Source of the DNA: Bacteroidota bacterium | Lineage (GTDB): Bacteria; Bacteroidota; Bacteroidia; Bacteroidales; F082 | NCBI GenBank assembly: GCA_009773165.1 | Contig: WOUZ01000007.1 | Location: forward strand, 124,001 to 188,000 | Direction: 5' to 3' | Length of the DNA stretch: 64,000 bases | In this document: piece by piece, positions 45,799 through 55,016 of the stretch | How the letters are laid out: every line of letters starts with the position of its first letter | How positions within the stretch are numbered: the stretch's first letter is position 1 | Notes under the pieces: generated by a model | The model's input: the letters and a program-made list of their open reading frames with translations, nothing else | Database searches by the model: none | Told to the model about the DNA's origin: nothing | Program-made: the position numbers and the translations under genes

Positions 45799-46131
45799 AT
45801 GCACATTCACGATGCACAGAATCAAGTAGATCAGTGGATTCAAAAAGTTGGTGTCCGCTATTTCAGCGAATTGACAAACACAGCCATCCTTATGGAAGAA
45901 GTAGGTGAACTTGCTCGTATTATGGCTCGGAAATTTGGTGATCAGTCATCTAAACCTACTGATAAAGAAGAAGATATGGCTGATGAAATGGCTGATGTTC
46001 TGTTTGTCCTTATTTGTTTGGCAAATCAAACCGGTGTTGATCTAACGCAAGCTCTCGAAAAAAACATGTTGAAAAAATATCAAAGAGATGCTTTACGACA
46101 TGTAAACAATCCTAAACTAAAAGAGCCGTAA
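45799..46131 (+). CDS. MazG-like nucleotide pyrophosphohydrolase
   Basis: A 110-residue all-alpha NTP pyrophosphatase of the single-domain MazG-like type. The metal-binding pattern is seen as MEEVGELAR followed, about 30 residues later, by DEMADVLFVL. It probably removes non-canonical or excess nucleotides, but the substrate is unknown. A divergent position to patB and a short leader after a -7 box suggest its own transcript. Confidence 0.92.
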   Translation: MHIHDAQNQVDQWIQKVGVRYFSELTNTAILMEEVGELARIMARKFGDQSSKPTDKEEDMADEMADVLFVLICLANQTGVDLTQALEKNMLKKYQRDALRHVNNPKLKEP

Positions 46132-46207
46132 GACATGAAATTAATCCTTTAAGTCGCTTGCTTTCTGTTTTTAACCTCAGTCAAAAAAACCTTGCAAAAT
46201 CAATAAT

Positions 46208-47695
46208 ATGCTAGCTATTCAATTTCTAAGTCATCAATGGAAACAGGCCAAGCGCTCCTCAATCTGGCAGCGAAATCTTGCAGTCAACCTAATTATGGGG
46301 TTCTTTATCTTTATACTTTTCGCAGAAGTTGTCATTTTAGCCATCTATGTTTCTGATAAATGGCACGAAATAATAACAACAGGAGAGCCTGTTTCAGTCT
46401 ATCATCAGGCAGTTGCCTGGTATTTTGCCGGTATGTTTACGATGCGGTTCTTCATGCAAAAACTCCCGGCTTTAGAAATAAGACCCTATCAACAACTTCC
46501 AATCAAAAAACGACATCTAATTCATTTTGTGCTTGTTAAAGGAGTTTTTAACTTTTTCAGTCTGATAAGTATGGTGTTTTTTATTCCTTTTGCTATCTTT
46601 CAGATTAGTTATTTTCATGGCACTAGCACAGCCTGGATTTGGTTGTTAGGCTTGTTATTTCTCGATCAGGCTATCAATCTGCTTGTTATTTATGTCAAAA
46701 AACAGATGGTCACCAATCTGAAAATAGTTGTACTTTTCTTTGCGGTACTCAGCGCTCTAGCGTTAGCAGAATACACCGAGTGGTACAGCTTCTCTTCAAC
46801 AATCGCTGGTTTCCTTGATTATCTATTGATACATCCATGGATGTTTGCCTTGCTCCCCGTCCTTGCGCTTTTGCTTTACGCTTTAAACTTTGAATACCTG
46901 AAGCAAGGAATGTATCTCGAATCGTTTCAGCCAAAGTCGGGCCGTGAAGACAAATACCTTAATAATCAGTTTAGTGTGCTCGACAGAATTGGACTCATCG
47001 GAGAGCTGATCGCTTTAGAACTTAAATTACAACTTCGTAATAAGCGAACACGTTCAATGCTGATGCTTGCTCCACTTTTTCTGGGTTATGGCTTCTTTTT
47101 TTATCCTCAGGAAGAATATGGTCCTGAAAGTGGTTTTATGATTTTTATAGGAATTTTTGTCACCAGCATATTATCAATCAATTATTTACAGTATTCGTTC
47201 TCTTCTGAAGGAGGGCATTTTGATTTTTTTCTTACATTAGGATTACGAATGAAGGATTATGTTTCGGCAAAACTTCAACTGAGTACATTTCTTATAATCG
47301 CTTCGTACATAATTACCATTCCATACATTTATTTTGGCACAACCATTTTCTTTACTAATACAGCATGTTTTCTTTTTAGCTTGGGAATCATTAATCCAAT
47401 GATCCTTTATTTTGCTACTTACAACAAGAAAGCAATGGTTCTTACCAAAGGATCTGCTTTCAACTATCAAGGTATCAGCGCCATGCATTTCTTTATAATG
47501 ATTCCGGTTTTTATTCTTCCAATCTTCATCTATTTGCCTTTCAAATGGTTTGGCAACCCAACAATGGGATTGATTGTTTTAGGAGCTTTGGGATTATTTG
47601 GACTCCTTTTAAGACCCTGGTTCATAAAAAACATTGTTGGCAACCTTTACGAAAGAAAATATATAATGGCTGAAGGCTTTCGTGATAAATCATAA
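46208..47695 (+). CDS. DUF5687 membrane protein, probable ABC permease
   Basis: A 495-residue inner-membrane protein with about ten to twelve hydrophobic helices and a polar segment near residues 240-280. The sequence style (FLSHQWKQAKRSSIWQRNLAVNLIMGFF) is that of the DUF5687 family in Bacteroidetes, which normally pairs with an ABC ATPase. The gene for such an ATPase follows after 41 nt, so the two most likely form an exporter with the outer-membrane DUF5686 protein encoded next. Substrate unknown. Confidence 0.85.
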   Translation: MLAIQFLSHQWKQAKRSSIWQRNLAVNLIMGFFIFILFAEVVILAIYVSDKWHEIITTGEPVSVYHQAVAWYFAGMFTMRFFMQKLPALEIRPYQQLPIKKRHLIHFVLVKGVFNFFSLISMVFFIPFAIFQISYFHGTSTAWIWLLGLLFLDQAINLLVIYVKKQMVTNLKIVVLFFAVLSALALAEYTEWYSFSSTIAGFLDYLLIHPWMFALLPVLALLLYALNFEYLKQGMYLESFQPKSGREDKYLNNQFSVLDRIGLIGELIALELKLQLRNKRTRSMLMLAPLFLGYGFFFYPQEEYGPESGFMIFIGIFVTSILSINYLQYSFSSEGGHFDFFLTLGLRMKDYVSAKLQLSTFLIIASYIITIPYIYFGTTIFFTNTACFLFSLGIINPMILYFATYNKKAMVLTKGSAFNYQGISAMHFFIMIPVFILPIFIYLPFKWFGNPTMGLIVLGALGLFGLLLRPWFIKNIVGNLYERKYIMAEGFRDKS

Positions 47696-47736
47696 AGTGC
47701 TGTAATTCTATTCGTTAAAAAATAAATCCTTATTAC

Positions 47737-48432
47737 ATGATACAAATTAATAATCTACAAAAAAGCTATAACGGGAATCGCGCAGTCGATATTGAACAAC
47801 TAATTATTCCGACAGGTGAAAGCTTCGGCCTTGTGGGCAATAATGGCGCAGGTAAAACCACACTTTTCCGTTTGTTACTCGACTTATTGAAAGCAGATTC
47901 CGGAGAGGCTTTCATAAAAGACCAGTCAGTAGCAAGAAATGAAAACTGGAAAAAAATTACCGGTTCCTACCTGGATCAAGGTTTCTTGATTGACTTTCTA
48001 AGTCCGGAAGAGTATTTCAACTTTACTGGAAAAATAAAAGGATTGACTAAGGAGGAGATTCAACTCTATCTTGCTGATATGGAGGACTTTTTCAATGGCG
48101 AAGTTCTTGGGAAAAAGAAGCTTATACGTAACTTTTCGATGGGAAATCAGCAAAAAATTGGTATCGCAGCTGCAATGATGGGTCATCCTGAAATAATAAT
48201 CCTTGACGAACCTTTTAACAGCCTCGATCCTTCAACCCAAATCAGGCTGAAACAACTTATTAAAAAGCAAAAAGCTATCACGAAAAGTACATTTTTAATA
48301 TCAAGCCACGATTTGAATCATATTGCTGAAGTTTGTGACAGAGTTGTCATTTTGGAAAATGGCAAAATTGTTCACGACTTACATACGGATAATGATACTC
48401 TTGCATCATTGGAATCCTATTTTGCTGTATAG
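47737..48432 (+). CDS. ABC transporter ATP-binding protein
   Basis: A 231-residue ATPase with Walker A NNGAGKTT, an FSMGNQQKIGIAAA signature (LSGGQ variant), Walker B IIILDEPFNSLD and H-loop SSHDLNH. It is like the ATPases of ABC-2-type exporters and matches the permease encoded just upstream. Together they would energise transport across the inner membrane. It precedes the DUF5686 gene by 31 nt. Confidence 0.95.
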   Translation: MIQINNLQKSYNGNRAVDIEQLIIPTGESFGLVGNNGAGKTTLFRLLLDLLKADSGEAFIKDQSVARNENWKKITGSYLDQGFLIDFLSPEEYFNFTGKIKGLTKEEIQLYLADMEDFFNGEVLGKKKLIRNFSMGNQQKIGIAAAMMGHPEIIILDEPFNSLDPSTQIRLKQLIKKQKAITKSTFLISSHDLNHIAEVCDRVVILENGKIVHDLHTDNDTLASLESYFAV

Positions 48433-48463
48433 AGATAAAAGGCTCTCATATCATAAAACGTAG

Positions 48464-50818
48464 ATGAACAGCAGATCACTTAATTGGCTTATCAAAGACT
48501 TTGATCTGGGTTTAATGCTACTACTTTTGATTTTACTGTCTAATACGAAAAATCTTCAATGTCAGACTAGTAAATCAGTTGTCATTACAAATGCAAAAGA
48601 ACAACTTTTTCAACCTTATTATTTTATAGGATTATTCACTGCTGATGGTTCACAATTTTCTTCCACAGATTTTGAAGGTAAAATTAGTTTAGACACAAAA
48701 CTATCATCTTCAACAATTTATTGCATTAATGATACATACAACTTCTCAGCCTTTTCACCCGACACGGTACAACCAAATTCCATTCTAACTTTGAATTTCC
48801 TGCCTGTTTCTAATTTGGCTGAAAAAGATATCACCCAAAAGCTTGACCGTGTTTTGACCCATCTTAGCAAACAATCAGCCCGACAGCACAAAGATTATAG
48901 CTATGTATCTGAAAATAAATATGAACTATTTACATTCAACAGCCTGGAAAGCATCCAAAATAACCTCCAAAAAACTAAAGACAGCCTTAGTTTGAAGAGA
49001 CTTATGACAGGTGAAGAGACTCAAAAAATTCAATTCATTCATCCGGACTTCTTTTCGCAAGAAATAATTCAATCACATCAAGAAGGTGGCAAAGACCCTA
49101 TTTTCAACTACTTATTATCAGCACTTGATACCAAAATCGGATTTGATTCCATATGGAAATTAAGTAGTAATAATTATCCCAGCCCTGTTTTCAGATCCAT
49201 TTCTGATATGTACGAATACCGGCTTATCTCAGAACATCTTTCTTCAAATAATGATTCAATTTATACTTTCGCCTTTTTTCCTCGCAAAAATGAAGCTCAA
49301 AACTCAATTTCCGGGATTTTCCAGTATCAGACACATTCATCAAATTTATTTCAAGTGCTAGTTTTTCAATCAGACAGTAACCGATCACTTGTTTCATTAA
49401 CGGAATGTTCATATTCTCTAAGTCAATTCGGTTATTTTCTACCTTCAAAAATACATACACAGCTCCTTGTTCAGTCTGCTAACAAGAAAACAAACTTTTA
49501 TGCTTCTTCAAAAAGTCAAATAGCTGATATAAAAGTAAATACAGGTTTAAAAAATATTTCAAACGAGAATGAACAAACTTCATCAGCATTTGAAATCACA
49601 AAAAGTTATGAACATCGTGAGAACCAAAAATTTCTAAATGTTTTGAGTGACGGATTTTTTCCAATTGGTTTGATTGATATCGACATGAGTAAGTTCATTG
49701 GGTATAACGACTTTGAGGGCTTCAAATTTGGCATTGGTGCTCAAACAAATCACAAATTTAGTAAGCGACTTGGCTTAGCTGGATCTGTTGGTGTCGGAAT
49801 CTGGACAAAACGTTTGTATTACAACTATGGCTTTGTTTATAGCCTCGGCAAAAAATTGAAAATGAACTGGACCGTTCAGCGTTACGCAGATTATATACCT
49901 TCAGGAGGTAGTGGTTTCGAGCTTTCGGGTATGACCCTTTTTAAAACAGAAAATTTTAAAAACCTCTATGTCAACAGGATGGATTTCATTAAAGCAATCG
50001 AAACATCTTTAAATGTGCTAAGCAATCCATTATTAAAAACTCAAATTAAATACTCCTATCAGATTTCTGAACCAGGATATGATTACAGTTTTGTAGCAGA
50101 TCAAACACAATCAGCAACATATCAGAAGTTTAGATTTAACGAATTAACACTCAAATGTTCCTGGTCCTTGCCGGCCCGTACAAATCAAAATCAGACAATT
50201 TTCAGGACCATAGATCAACATGATTTGATAGAGCTGATGATCACGTATGGAAATAGTCCATCTTTTGCCCAGAGATTTAATTATGCAAAACTCGAAGGAC
50301 GATTCAAAAATTATTTTCTCATTGGTTCAGGAGGAATTCTTTTAACTGAAATCTCTGCTGCAATTGTTTCTCAAAAGGTGCCTTATCAAAAACTATTTAA
50401 CCTTCCGGGAACATGGAATCGATTCGGTATTTATGCCCCTAATTCTTTTGCCACAATGAAACCAAATGAGTTTACAGCTGACCGGTACTTTTCTGCTGCT
50501 GTTGTGTATACTATCCGGCAATCGTTGAGGCTTAATTCATTCATACAGCCTCGCTTATCACTGATGAATCTGGCTATTTACGGCTCAACAGAAAATGATC
50601 AGGCTCATCAGTTTATAATTATAAAAGCTCCGGAAAAGGGCTTTTTTGAAGGGGGAATACTCATAAATGATCTGCTTAAACTTGAAAATTTAAGTGTCGG
50701 AACAGGATTTTTCTATCGCTATGGATATTATCATTTGGAAAACGAACCAGAAAATTTCAGATTCAAATTAGTACTTGGTCTTGGCGAGAAACACAACGAT
50801 AATCCATCAATGTATTGA
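48464..50818 (+). CDS. DUF5686-like outer-membrane protein
   Basis: A 784-residue exported protein with an N-terminal hydrophobic segment (LMLLLLILLSNTKNLQCQ) that acts as a signal peptide. A poorly conserved N-terminal half is followed by a C-terminal barrel-like half. The family hallmark FPIGLIDIDMSKFIGYNDFEGFKFGIG begins near residue 400 and introduces the barrel with GAQTNHKFSKRLGLAG. Function of DUF5686 proteins is unknown; related members have a carboxypeptidase-like N-terminal domain, which I cannot clearly see here. Co-localisation with a DUF5687/ABC pair suggests one system. Confidence 0.8.
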   Translation: MNSRSLNWLIKDFDLGLMLLLLILLSNTKNLQCQTSKSVVITNAKEQLFQPYYFIGLFTADGSQFSSTDFEGKISLDTKLSSSTIYCINDTYNFSAFSPDTVQPNSILTLNFLPVSNLAEKDITQKLDRVLTHLSKQSARQHKDYSYVSENKYELFTFNSLESIQNNLQKTKDSLSLKRLMTGEETQKIQFIHPDFFSQEIIQSHQEGGKDPIFNYLLSALDTKIGFDSIWKLSSNNYPSPVFRSISDMYEYRLISEHLSSNNDSIYTFAFFPRKNEAQNSISGIFQYQTHSSNLFQVLVFQSDSNRSLVSLTECSYSLSQFGYFLPSKIHTQLLVQSANKKTNFYASSKSQIADIKVNTGLKNISNENEQTSSAFEITKSYEHRENQKFLNVLSDGFFPIGLIDIDMSKFIGYNDFEGFKFGIGAQTNHKFSKRLGLAGSVGVGIWTKRLYYNYGFVYSLGKKLKMNWTVQRYADYIPSGGSGFELSGMTLFKTENFKNLYVNRMDFIKAIETSLNVLSNPLLKTQIKYSYQISEPGYDYSFVADQTQSATYQKFRFNELTLKCSWSLPARTNQNQTIFRTIDQHDLIELMITYGNSPSFAQRFNYAKLEGRFKNYFLIGSGGILLTEISAAIVSQKVPYQKLFNLPGTWNRFGIYAPNSFATMKPNEFTADRYFSAAVVYTIRQSLRLNSFIQPRLSLMNLAIYGSTENDQAHQFIIIKAPEKGFFEGGILINDLLKLENLSVGTGFFYRYGYYHLENEPENFRFKLVLGLGEKHNDNPSMY

Positions 50819-50919
50819 ATAACTAATTGTTACCTAAAATTCATACATGAAATGGTTTGCCATTATTTTATGAAGACAAAAACATTTTATCTTTAACAAA
50901 AATTTCAACAGTAATTCAC

Positions 50920-51120
50920 ATGGGTAAAAATAAATTCAATTTTGGTACAGGTCTGGTTTTAGGCGCACTTGCTGGTGCTGCAGCTGTATATTTTTTAAAC
51001 AAAGACCAACGGGAAACAATCAAAAAGAAAGCGATTGAGTTTACCGACAAAGCATCTGATGAACTTGCAAATGTCTTGGAAAATCTAAAAAATAATCTTG
51101 AAGACGAATCCAATTCTTAA
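50920..51120 (+). CDS. YtxH-like small stress protein
   Basis: A 66-residue protein with a Gly/Ala-rich hydrophobic N-terminus (GTGLVLGALAGAAAVYFLNKDQRETIKKKA) and a charged helical tail, as in YtxH/gas-vesicle-like proteins of the envelope stress type. The frame extends 21 residues upstream but the MGKNKFNFG start at 50920 matches the family. It is followed after 44 nt by a holin-like gene, a common pairing in Bacteroidetes. Confidence 0.8.
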   Translation: MGKNKFNFGTGLVLGALAGAAAVYFLNKDQRETIKKKAIEFTDKASDELANVLENLKNNLEDESNS

Positions 51121-51164
51121 AGCTTACTCATCTTCTTCATGTCCCACTGATAAATTCAACAAAA

Positions 51165-51788
51165 ATGGCAACAAATATTGGCTCAGAAATCGGAAATCTC
51201 ACCTCAGATTTGAAGGTTTATTTTAACCTGCGATTAAATCTGATTGGATTGATGCTAAGCAAGCGTATTGCCACGCTTTCTTCTTTTTTAGTGACGGCAG
51301 TCTTAATAACTGGATTAGCCTCTATGGTTATCCTAATGCTGTCTTTTGCATTTGTCTTTTGGTTTGGCCATCATGTAGGCACTTACTATCAGGGTTTTCT
51401 TCTCATGGCTTTGATCTATTTGTTATTAGGCTTAATCGTGTACCTGGGCAGAAAGAAATTTTTTGTTGACCCTGTCATCCACAAAATTAATGAGAAAATA
51501 GCTGCCGGTGATTTTACGGGATTAGGTGGCTCGATGCCACCTGGATTCCAGACAATTGATGACCAGATAAAATACCTGGTAGAAGAAGTTGACCGATGTG
51601 AACTGGAAATGCAAAACGATTTCGACAGTCTTACTGATCAACTTCAACCTGTGAATATCATAAAGAATATCTTCGGAAGCATGCTAACTAGTCCAACACT
51701 GATAATTACGGTCTTGGATCTTGCTATTCGAGCCTTGAGAAGAAATAAAAAAGATGGGACTAAAGAAGAAGGTACATCAGACAGTTAG
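51165..51788 (+). CDS. phage-holin-family (Holin-X-like) membrane protein
   Basis: A 207-residue protein with two N-terminal transmembrane helices (about 35-105) and a cytosolic helical C-terminus. It resembles the Actinobacterial Holin-X / phage_holin_3_6 family, which despite its name is chromosomal and often adjacent to YtxH genes. There is no phage context. The last 12 nt overlap the 3' end of the convergent frr gene. Confidence 0.75.
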   Translation: MATNIGSEIGNLTSDLKVYFNLRLNLIGLMLSKRIATLSSFLVTAVLITGLASMVILMLSFAFVFWFGHHVGTYYQGFLLMALIYLLLGLIVYLGRKKFFVDPVIHKINEKIAAGDFTGLGGSMPPGFQTIDDQIKYLVEEVDRCELEMQNDFDSLTDQLQPVNIIKNIFGSMLTSPTLIITVLDLAIRALRRNKKDGTKEEGTSDS

Positions 51789-52340
51789 AATGTCCTTTTC
51801 TTTCAGTTCCAATATTTTATCAACTCTTGCAATATAGGCATTCGTCATCTCCTGAATTTTCTCAATCAAACGTTTAACCTCATCTTCAGGTGTGCCGTCC
51901 TTTTCCAGATGCTTGGCTTCGTCATTGGCATGTCGTCGTGCATTTCTGATACTTACTTTTGCATCTTCCGCCTCATTTTTTGAGCGTTTTACCAAATCTT
52001 TGCGCCGTTCTTCCGTCAAAGGTGGAACGTTGATTCTCAAAAGTTCACCTTCATTCATAGGATTGAAGCCTAAGTTTGCGGCCATAATTGCCTTTTCAAT
52101 AGCATAAATTGAACTCTTGTCAAAAGGCTGAACGATAATCTGCCTTGGATCAGGTGTGTTGATGTTGGCAACCTGTTCAATTGGAACATGCGCTCCATAG
52201 TATTCTACAATTACCCCATTCAACATCGCAGGACTCGATTTTCCAGCTCTGATTTTATGCAATTCATGTTCAAAATGAACAATAGCATGTTCCATGCTAT
52301 CTTTTGTTGCTTCTAAAACAAATTGTGATTCTTCTGTCAT
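51777..52340 (-). CDS. frr: ribosome recycling factor
   Basis: A 187-residue factor that, with EF-G, splits post-termination ribosomes. The standard helical bundle is visible, with RAGKSSPAMLNGVIVEYYG, VQPFDKSSIYAIEKAI and RKDLVKRSKNEAEDAKVSIRN patterns. It is normally next to pyrH, but here a GT-C gene separates them. It has its own -7 box in the short gap before it. Confidence 0.97.
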   Translation of the reverse strand: MTEESQFVLEATKDSMEHAIVHFEHELHKIRAGKSSPAMLNGVIVEYYGAHVPIEQVANINTPDPRQIIVQPFDKSSIYAIEKAIMAANLGFNPMNEGELLRINVPPLTEERRKDLVKRSKNEAEDAKVSIRNARRHANDEAKHLEKDGTPEDEVKRLIEKIQEMTNAYIARVDKILELKEKDILTV

Positions 52341-52359
52341 GTCTGAAAATTTTTGCTGA

Positions 52360-52367
52360 CAAATATA
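52360..52367 (-). promoter_or_regulatory. -7 box for frr
   Basis: CAAATATA on the plus strand reads TATATTTG on the minus strand, 19 nt before the frr start codon at 52340 and between it and the preceding gene's stop. Confidence 0.5.
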
Positions 52368-52398
52368 CTAATAAAACTGCATTTGAACAATCACTCTG

Positions 52399-54303
52399 CT
52401 ACTTTAAACGGCCATATAATCCAAAAAGCCATGGATCTTGGTTTTTTACATAGACCCATCTTTCTGTTACCTCGAATGACGCTTTTGCCTTATTCCAAAC
52501 GTAAGTACGTAATTTTGAATTGGGTGGAATAGCGGGCCCTGCATCTAAATGATGAACAACTATCATCGTAAATGTTTCACCTTCTTTAATAATACGCCCA
52601 TCAAGTGTACCTGATCGCCACATCACAGGCTCAGAAACTCCTGAAACTTTAATTTCAAGTACGACACTAAGATCCTTGATTTCACTCAAAGCCTTGATCA
52701 GATATCCAGCCACAATAATACCATCGTCGCTATGAAAAGTGCTATCAACTGCCGATTCCCATAGTAAACCATACTCGTCCTTTTCTGTAAAACGAATGAT
52801 TCCAGTTTGTTTTTTATCTTCAACCAAATACCTCGCATCTAAAAATGGCTTTTCACCTTCAACTTCTTCACGTTCAAATAAATAATAACCTGAATTGAAC
52901 CAGTTTTGTTGCTCAACAACTTTAGTATACTTGTTTCTTACCGTTTCAATCCAGTTAAAAAGGGAGTAATCAGTCCAGCCGATAGCAAAATAACGTGTTT
53001 GACAGGAATCAACAAGCAATGAAAGTTCTGTCGAACTATTGTTTTTGTTGAATAGAATGACACCGGTGTTTTGCTGCTTTTGCTGGTAAAAGTCGAGCAT
53101 GCGCACCGATCCCCCAACTGCAACCTGTGTTATATCTTCTTTATAAGTATCCTGATTTTTATCAAATTTCAAAGCAATTTGGTCATAACCCTGTTCATAC
53201 ATGGTTATGTAGTGATGCCGCTCATTAATTAAAGTGTAAGCACCCATCGATACCAAAATAATAACAATCAATACGTTATATTGCGGTTTAAGCTGTCGTG
53301 TAAACCCAGAAACACCAAGAATCAGAAATGGAAATGAAAAGTACAGCGTGCTAAACTGAATTACTGGAGTACGTAGAATTGAATAAGCCCATCCAATACC
53401 AAGACTAAGAGCAAACCATAAAATGAGGTTTAAAGAATAGTTAAGCTTTGGTTTGCGTCCAAAATCCCTATAGTTTAATGCAAGAACAAAAACAATAAGT
53501 ATGGTGATTATGAAAACAGCTGAAAAATGGAAGGTGTAAAGTAAAAATTGAGTCACAAAATCAGGTGAAGGCTTTCCTAACCAATCACCGATTCCTCCGG
53601 CTGATAACTGTCGAAAAAAAATCCCAAGATTCGGCAGATAAAGGAGAATTGAAAGAAGTCCAGTGTAAATCAACTTTTTCTTGTTGTCGCGATTTGCAAG
53701 AAAAAAGAAACTAATAAAAATAAAGCCGGCCATCATCATTGCGAAATAATGCATCATTGATGCTAAAACCAACGATATTCCGAAGCCAACAGACTCAAAA
53801 CCAATTGATTTAGTCTGATTGTTTATCACCCTAATTCCAAAAAAAACTGCTAATAATACGAAAAAGAGTCCCGAACTATATGGGCGCGCTATTTGGCTGT
53901 AAAACACAAAATATTGCATCGTAGCTATAAGAGATGCACTTATCAGCCCGGCGGTTTCGTGAAACAATTGCTTTCCAATTTGATAGACCAGCCAAACAGT
54001 GCCAATTCCCATGAGTGCAAATGGCAGCTTAAGCCAAAAGGCTTGAGTCCCGGCAATGGCAACCAAATAATGAAGCAGAACTTGAGTCCCGGCAGGATGA
54101 GCATCAGGAGTTACACCCTCACGAATTAGTTGCGTAAAGCTTTCATATCCAACACGAAACAAGGCGCTGAACTCATCATGCATAAAAGGCACATCCCATA
54201 AGCGCCAAAGACGCAAAAGTGCTGCAACAATCAGAATGATTATGATAGCAACTTTCTCTGCATTTTTTGAAAACCAGGTATAATATTTAGTCGCAGATTT
54301 CAA
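52399..54303 (-). CDS. GT39/PMT-like membrane glycosyltransferase (GT-C fold)
   Basis: A 634-residue protein with about 11 transmembrane helices in the first 380 residues and a soluble beta-rich C-terminal part. The first loop holds the acidic pair typical of GT-C enzymes (FMHDEFSALFR, Asp43-Glu44). It probably uses a polyprenyl-phosphate sugar to glycosylate lipid or protein at the periplasmic side; acceptor unknown. Its start overlaps the pyrH stop by 4 nt (ATGA), so it is translationally coupled to pyrH. This position between pyrH and frr is unusual. Confidence 0.85.
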   Translation of the reverse strand: MKSATKYYTWFSKNAEKVAIIIILIVAALLRLWRLWDVPFMHDEFSALFRVGYESFTQLIREGVTPDAHPAGTQVLLHYLVAIAGTQAFWLKLPFALMGIGTVWLVYQIGKQLFHETAGLISASLIATMQYFVFYSQIARPYSSGLFFVLLAVFFGIRVINNQTKSIGFESVGFGISLVLASMMHYFAMMMAGFIFISFFFLANRDNKKKLIYTGLLSILLYLPNLGIFFRQLSAGGIGDWLGKPSPDFVTQFLLYTFHFSAVFIITILIVFVLALNYRDFGRKPKLNYSLNLILWFALSLGIGWAYSILRTPVIQFSTLYFSFPFLILGVSGFTRQLKPQYNVLIVIILVSMGAYTLINERHHYITMYEQGYDQIALKFDKNQDTYKEDITQVAVGGSVRMLDFYQQKQQNTGVILFNKNNSSTELSLLVDSCQTRYFAIGWTDYSLFNWIETVRNKYTKVVEQQNWFNSGYYLFEREEVEGEKPFLDARYLVEDKKQTGIIRFTEKDEYGLLWESAVDSTFHSDDGIIVAGYLIKALSEIKDLSVVLEIKVSGVSEPVMWRSGTLDGRIIKEGETFTMIVVHHLDAGPAIPPNSKLRTYVWNKAKASFEVTERWVYVKNQDPWLFGLYGRLK

Positions 54304-55013
54304 TTGGTAACAATTGTTCCAACAGGCAAGCCTTTTAAAACGTCTATAAGGTTACCCTTTTTATTCATGTCAAAAACCAGGATTGGCAAATCATTCTCCT
54401 TACAAAGCGTAAAAGCTGTGAGATCCATTATTTTAAGCTGTTTCTCGTATGCCTCTTCAAAAGTAAGATGGTCGTAACGAATAGCATTGGGGTCTTTTTC
54501 AGGGTCAGCAGTGTAAATTCCATCAACACGGGTACCTTTTAAAATAACATCTGCGTTGATCTCCACGGCCCGAAGGGCAGCCGCAGTATCAGTCGTAAAA
54601 AACGGGTTACCCGTTCCTCCACCAATGACAACAATTTGCCCTTCTTCCAGCAACGAAATTGCTTTTGGCCCACTCATGGATTCTGCAACTCTGTCAATGT
54701 AAACACCTGACAATAAAGTCACCTTCATTCCAAGCGACTGGAGCGTTGACTGCAACGCCATACTGTTGATAACAGTGGCGAGCATGCCCATATAATCGCC
54801 CTGGACACGATCCATACCTTGACTTGCACCTTGTAAACCTCTGAAAATATTACCTCCTCCGATCACAATTGCAATCTGAGCACCTGCTTTAGATGCGGTA
54901 ATAATTTCGTCTGCATAGTCTCTTAATCGTTGAGGATCAATACCATATTGCTGATCACCCATCAAAGCCTCACCGCTTAGTTTTAATAAAACTCTTTTGT
55001 ATTTCATAATCAA
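54300..55013 (-). CDS. pyrH: UMP kinase
   Basis: A 237-residue kinase (UMP + ATP to UDP + ADP), amino-acid-kinase fold. Motifs are KLSGEALMG, IVIGGGNIFRG, GGGTGNPFFTTDTAAALRA and GTRVDGIYTADP. There are two possible Met starts 6 nt apart; the first lies 3 nt after the preceding gene's stop. It is part of a string: lipoprotein, patatin-barrel protein, pyrH, GT39. Confidence 0.97.
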   Translation of the reverse strand: MIMKYKRVLLKLSGEALMGDQQYGIDPQRLRDYADEIITASKAGAQIAIVIGGGNIFRGLQGASQGMDRVQGDYMGMLATVINSMALQSTLQSLGMKVTLLSGVYIDRVAESMSGPKAISLLEEGQIVVIGGGTGNPFFTTDTAAALRAVEINADVILKGTRVDGIYTADPEKDPNAIRYDHLTFEEAYEKQLKIMDLTAFTLCKENDLPILVFDMNKKGNLIDVLKGLPVGTIVTN

Positions 55014-55016
55014 TCG

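Noticed and set aside
45638-45829. 63-codon frame with repeated KKMKKM before the MazG-like gene
   Set aside because: It comes from an A-rich repeat, overlaps the MazG promoter and start, and has no motif.
51165-51788. Possible prophage remnant (holin-family gene)
   Set aside because: No other phage gene, integrase or attachment site is nearby. YtxH/holin-like pairs are normal chromosomal genes in Bacteroidetes.
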